A stretch of 7,595 nucleotides of DNA from Elusimicrobiota bacterium (GTDB taxonomy: Bacteria; Elusimicrobiota; Elusimicrobia; UBA1565; UBA9628): the NCBI GenBank assembly GCA_028869495.1, contig JAGWRY010000234.1, positions 1-7,595 on the forward strand. The letters are read 5' to 3'. Position numbers and translations under genes: made by a program. Each line of letters opens with the position of its first letter. Position 1 is the first letter of the stretch. The notes beneath the pieces are model-generated. The model was not told the DNA's origin, ran no database searches, and saw nothing but the letters and a program-made list of their open reading frames with translations. Shown here piece by piece: positions 5,192 to 7,595 of the stretch.

Positions 5192-5957
5192 ACAGCCTCG
5201 GGCGGCGGTCGGCGAACAGGTCGTTGGCCGGGTGGACCTTCTTGTCCTTCGCGGTCCAGGGCTCGATCTCGACGACGGCGGCCTGCGCCCTCTCGGCGCT
5301 GAGCCGGAAGTAGAGCTCGCCGTTCGGGGCGACGACCTGCGACTGGCCGATGAAGCGCAGGCCGCGCTCGGCGCCGACGCGGTTGGCGGTCGCGCTGAAG
5401 ACGCGGTTCTCGAGGGAGCGGATCTTCATGCCCTCGGGCCCCCAAGGCAGGACCAGGTTGGACGGGTGCGCGAGCACCTGCGCGCCCTTGAGCGCCAGGG
5501 TGCGCGCGCTCTCCGGGAAGAACCAGTCGAAGCAGATCATGACCCCGACCGTCGCGCCCTTGACCTTCTCGACCCAGAAGCCGGTGTCGCCGGGGGAGAA
5601 GAAGCGCTTCTCGCCGCCGAAGACGTGCGTCTTGCGGTAGACGCGGGCCTTCTCGCCGCGGACCAGGACCGCCGAGTTGTAGAGGCGGGCGCCCGCCTTC
5701 TCGGGGAAGCCCGCGACGATCGCGCAGCCGTTCTTGGACGAGTAGGCCTTCAGCAGCGCGACCAGCGGCCCGTCGGCCGGCTCGGCGGCGCGGCGGGCCT
5801 CGGCCTTCGTCTTGAAATTGTAGCCGGAGGCGAAGAACTCCGGCAGGACCCAGAGGTCGGCCTCGTGCCGGTCCATCAGCGCGAAGCAGTCCTTCAGGTT
5901 TTCGGAGGTCTTGAGGAATCGGGGGCGGTTCTGGACGACGCCGAGTCGGAGCTCCAT
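5181..5957 (-). CDS. Carbon-nitrogen hydrolase (nitrilase superfamily amidase)
   Basis: A 258-residue protein matching the usual length of a single nitrilase-superfamily domain. The catalytic triad is visible: E40 (L-P-E-F-F-A-S-G-Y), K109 (Y-R-K-T-H) and C142 (M-I-C-F-D-W-F-F-P-E), with E116 as the extra conserved glutamate. These enzymes hydrolyse non-peptide C-N bonds through a Cys thioester. The short form with F-A-S-G-Y resembles omega-amidase/Nit-type and aliphatic amidase-like branches. The exact substrate is uncertain; a metabolite-repair amidase role is possible. No signal peptide, so cytosolic. The ATG at 5957 gives the canonical M-E-L-R-L-G-V-V-Q start and follows a -10 box by 10 bases. 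Its TGA overlaps the thioesterase start, so both enzymes are made from one mRNA. Confidence 0.93.
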   Translation of the reverse strand: MELRLGVVQNRPRFLKTSENLKDCFALMDRHEADLWVLPEFFASGYNFKTKAEARRAAEPADGPLVALLKAYSSKNGCAIVAGFPEKAGARLYNSAVLVRGEKARVYRKTHVFGGEKRFFSPGDTGFWVEKVKGATVGVMICFDWFFPESARTLALKGAQVLAHPSNLVLPWGPEGMKIRSLENRVFSATANRVGAERGLRFIGQSQVVAPNGELYFRLSAERAQAAVVEIEPWTAKDKKVHPANDLFADRRPRLYAR

Positions 5958-5966
5958 AGCGCGCGC

Positions 5967-5972
5967 AGTCTA
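5967..5972 (-). promoter_or_regulatory. Near-leaderless -10 element for the hydrolase-thioesterase pair
   Basis: TAGACT on the minus strand (5972 to 5967) gives a predicted +1 near 5960, three bases before the ATG at 5957. One base separates it from the T-run of the upstream terminator, so the terminator stem occupies the usual -35 place. No -35 box is recognised. Confidence 0.5.
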
Positions 5973-5973
5973 C

Positions 5974-6008
5974 AAAAAAAGGACCCGCCCCTGGGATGAG
6001 GCGGGTCC
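5974..6008 (-). terminator. Intrinsic terminator with no protein gene upstream
   Basis: Read on the minus strand, GGACCCGCC (6008-6000) pairs perfectly with GGCGGGTCC (5989-5981) around a 10-base loop. Seven T in a row (5980-5974) follow. On the + strand there is no T-run after the stem, so it works only for minus-strand transcripts. The next minus-strand sequence upstream is the non-coding gap 6009-6171 and then the antisense side of the methyltransferase gene. It must therefore end a non-coding or antisense transcript. Confidence 0.85.
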
Positions 6009-6150
6009 TGTCCGCTTCCGGGATCCCGCGGAGGGGGGCGGGTAGGAGGAAACGGTCCTGCTTTCAGGTTAGCCCGTCCGGGGCCGCGGCGTCAGGGCCG
6101 CAGGTCCCGGGGACGTCTGGGCCCAAAGGCCTAGACGGAGGGAGCCCCTC
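5974..6150 (-). ncRNA. Candidate small RNA ending at the orphan terminator
   Basis: The gap 6009-6171 has no ATG or GTG on either strand, yet a strong minus-strand terminator closes it. Internal inverted repeats include 6115-6123 with 6128-6136, GCGGC/GCCGC near 6076-6092, and CCTG/CAGG near 6057-6068. A weak TATTAA box (6159-6154) in an AT-rich patch could start a minus-strand RNA of about 175 nt. The length is in the range of 6S RNA, but I cannot match its conserved features. I also looked for SRP RNA, RNase P RNA and tmRNA motifs and did not find them. One stem (6115-6136) pairs slightly better as + strand RNA. The 5' end given is a guess. Confidence 0.3.
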
Positions 6151-6157
6151 GATTTAA

Positions 6158-6163
6158 TAGAAT
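6158..6163 (+). promoter_or_regulatory. Leaderless-type -10 element for the methyltransferase gene
   Basis: TAGAAT at 6158-6163 predicts a +1 near 6170, two bases before the ATG at 6172. It lies in GATTTAATAGAATC (6151-6164), an imperfect palindrome, so a divergent start on the minus strand is also conceivable. An alternative -10, TTTAAT at 6153-6158, would leave a 7-base leader. A partial -35 (TAGACG at 6132-6137) is 20 bases upstream, further than ideal. Confidence 0.55.
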
Positions 6164-6171
6164 CCGGCGCG

Positions 6172-6927
6172 ATGAAAGCCGAAGAGCAGGTCGAGGGCGT
6201 CGAGCGCTTCCTGAACCTGGAGACCCGCTCGCGCGTGCTGGACCTGTGCTGCGGCGAGGGCGGGCGCACGATCGAGCTGGCCCGGCGCGGCCACCGCGTC
6301 CTCGGCCTGGACCCCGACGAGCGCGAGCTGGCCCGCGCGCGCGCCGCGGCGCGCGGCGAGCGCCTCAACGTCCATTTCGCGAAGGCCGACCCGCGCGCGA
6401 TCCCGTACCGCGCCGACTTCGACGCGATCCTCTGCCTCGGCGGAGCCTTCGGGCGCCTGCCGACGGACCGCGACGACCTGCGCGCGCTCGAGAGCGCGCG
6501 CAAGGCGCTCAAGCCCGGCGGCTGGCTGATGCTCGACGTGCTCAACAAGGAGTGGCTGATGCGCCACTTCGAGGCCAACGCCTGGGAGCGGGGCGAGGGA
6601 CGGCGCGGCGCGGTCGTGCTGGACCAGGTCACCTTCGACTTCGAGCGCGGGCGCCTGGACAACCGGCGCACGATCGTCGCCCCCGACGGGCGGCGCACGC
6701 CGGCGCCGCAGAGCGTGCGGATCTACGCGCTGACCGAGCTGAAGGCCCAGATCGAGCGCGCGGGCCTCGACTACCGGCGCTGCTGGGGCGGCTTCGACGG
6801 CTCCGCCTACGGCATGGACAGCCCGCGCCTGATCGCGCTGGCCCAGCGCCCGCGCGAGGACGCGCGGCCGCGCCGGGCTCCCGACGACGGGCTGCCCAAG
6901 GCGATCCGCATCAAGGGACGGCGTTGA
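6172..6927 (+). CDS. Class I SAM-dependent methyltransferase
   Basis: A 251-residue protein with the seven-strand Rossmann-like methyltransferase core. Motif I is V-L-D-L-C-C-G-E-G-G (22-31), binding S-adenosylmethionine. The acidic residue closing strand 2 is D47 (G-L-D-P-D-E), D73 (A-K-A-D) contacts the adenine, and D84-A-I-L-C-L-G is strand 4. L-K114-P-G-G marks the turn before strand 5. This matches the methyltransferase 11/25-like small-molecule group, with an insertion of mixed strands after strand 5 (about 135-185). The substrate is not predictable. Residues 225-251 are a basic tail without family support. The N-terminus is short for the group, beginning only about 20 residues before motif I, but the -10 box next to the ATG supports this start. 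Its TGA overlaps the next gene's TTG start. Confidence 0.9.
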   Translation: MKAEEQVEGVERFLNLETRSRVLDLCCGEGGRTIELARRGHRVLGLDPDERELARARAAARGERLNVHFAKADPRAIPYRADFDAILCLGGAFGRLPTDRDDLRALESARKALKPGGWLMLDVLNKEWLMRHFEANAWERGEGRRGAVVLDQVTFDFERGRLDNRRTIVAPDGRRTPAPQSVRIYALTELKAQIERAGLDYRRCWGGFDGSAYGMDSPRLIALAQRPREDARPRRAPDDGLPKAIRIKGRR

Positions 6928-7595
6928 TCGCGGCGGCCTTGGGCGCCGCGGGCGTCCTGGCCGCGATGCTCTTCGCGTCGCGCGCGCCGGCCGGCGCGGA
7001 CTTCCTCCTGCCGCGGCGCGGCGGCTGGGCGCTCTTCCGCGCGGTCATGGCCGTGAACGCCTCGCCGGCGGGACGTCTCGCCTTCGAACTGCTGGCCGCC
7101 CTCGCGCTCCTGGCCTGCGCGGCGGGCGCGGCGCTCTCCCTGCGGCGGGCGGTGCGCCGCCGGCCGGCGTCCTGGAGCGCGCGGCTCGGGCTCGCGATGG
7201 GGCCGCTGTTCGCGGCGCTGCTGGCCGCGCGCCTGCTCTCGCGCTCGCTCGACCTGCTCGAGCTCGTCTGGTTCCCGTACGGAGGGGCGGACGCCTTCGT
7301 CCTGCCGGCTTCCGCGGCGATCTTCGCGCTGGCCTTGGTCCCGGCGGCCCTGGCCGCGCGCGAATGGGCGGGCGGGCGCCGCCGGCGTGCGAGCCTCCTG
7401 CTGGGGGCGCTGATCGCGCTCGACCTCGGCGGCGGCCTCTATGCGGCCGCGCACGGCGTCGGGCGCGTCTGGAGCCCGCCGCCGGGACCCGGGAAGACCC
7501 TCTACGCGGTGCTCGTCCCGCGCCCGCGCGCGTCGGGCGCCGGCGTCTACGTCCTGGCGCCAGACGTCTTCTCGGACGGAGGCGGCGCCGCCGCG
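6924..7595 (+). CDS. Polytopic membrane protein (partial, TTG start, runs off the window)
   Basis: From the TTG at 6924 the frame stays open for 224 codons to the last base, with G or C at nearly all third positions. The start overlaps the methyltransferase stop as TTGA, like the GTGA at rmuC. An AAGGGA (6913-6918) five bases upstream is a weak Shine-Dalgarno sequence. The translation is hydrophobic, with likely membrane helices near residues 2-18, 52-73, 88-105, 124-144 and 158-178. Arg-rich loops between them (74-80, 152-155) are probably cytoplasmic. After the last helix comes a Pro/Gly-rich segment (W-S-P-P-P-G-P-G-K) and the start of a soluble part with Y-V-L-A-P-D-V-F. The architecture suggests a membrane anchor with a C-terminal domain beyond the window. 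I recognise no family. Internal ATG codons exist (residues 15, 42), but the coupled TTG gives the complete first helix. Confidence 0.72.
   Translation, partial: MIAAALGAAGVLAAMLFASRAPAGADFLLPRRGGWALFRAVMAVNASPAGRLAFELLAALALLACAAGAALSLRRAVRRRPASWSARLGLAMGPLFAALLAARLLSRSLDLLELVWFPYGGADAFVLPASAAIFALALVPAALAAREWAGGRRRRASLLLGALIALDLGGGLYAAAHGVGRVWSPPPGPGKTLYAVLVPRPRASGAGVYVLAPDVFSDGGGAAA

Noticed and set aside
6009..6157. SRP RNA, RNase P RNA or tmRNA in the gap before the methyltransferase
   Set aside because: I compared both strands with the conserved SRP loop motif, the RNase P GAGGAAAGUC region and tmRNA ends. Only a loose GGAGGAAAC resemblance appears.
6069..6698. Minus-strand open frame that could supply a gene for the orphan terminator
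   Set aside because: It is antisense to the methyltransferase, rich in Arg and Ser, and shows no domain. Its third positions do not follow the codon pattern of the real genes.

Overview
The window is compact, very GC-rich bacterial DNA (roughly 70% G+C by eye, almost every third codon position G or C). It holds ten genes plus the tail of an eleventh, with very short gaps. A lipoprotein, a secreted protein and an RmuC homologue fit a free-living bacterium. Nothing fixes the phylum. A high-GC lineage such as Elusimicrobiota, Myxococcota, Planctomycetota or Acidobacteriota would fit, and Elusimicrobiota is only a low-confidence guess from overall style. There is no sign of phage, transposon, CRISPR, tRNA or rRNA.

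Layout. Positions 1-43 are the last codons of an upstream + strand gene. Then come a putative lipoprotein (95-808, +) and a two-gene unit: an AHSA1/SRPBCC-type protein (848-1390, +) whose stop overlaps the GTG start of rmuC (1387-2499, +). rmuC converges on a small Cys-rich protein (2506-2700, -). Upstream of that on the minus strand are an NADP-type short-chain dehydrogenase (2718-3641, -) and a cold-shock protein (3718-3924, -), which has its own strong promoter, 5' leader and intrinsic terminator. Divergent from the cold-shock gene is a secreted protein of unknown family (4172-4681, +). It converges on a coupled pair read from the minus strand: a nitrilase-superfamily hydrolase (5181-5957, -) followed by a YciA-like acyl-CoA thioesterase (4688-5191, -). 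On the right, a SAM-dependent methyltransferase (6172-6927, +) is coupled by a TTGA overlap to a polytopic membrane protein that runs off the window (6924-7595, +).

The most interesting signal lies in the gaps. All seven genes that begin a transcription unit, other than the cold-shock gene, carry a TAnA(A/C)T hexamer whose last base is only 6-12 nt before the first base of the start codon. Transcription would therefore start at, or within about 5 nt of, the start codon, which implies leaderless or near-leaderless mRNAs. The three operon-internal genes lack the hexamer. The cold-shock gene is the exception, with a consensus extended -10, an upstream A-tract, a leader of about 67 nt and a Shine-Dalgarno sequence.

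A second signal is a textbook minus-strand terminator at 5974-6008 with no protein gene upstream of it on that strand. With the non-coding, structured stretch 6009-6157, this suggests an undescribed small RNA. Smaller observations are two near-identical stop-to-stop junctions and an inverted repeat in the promoter of the secreted-protein gene.
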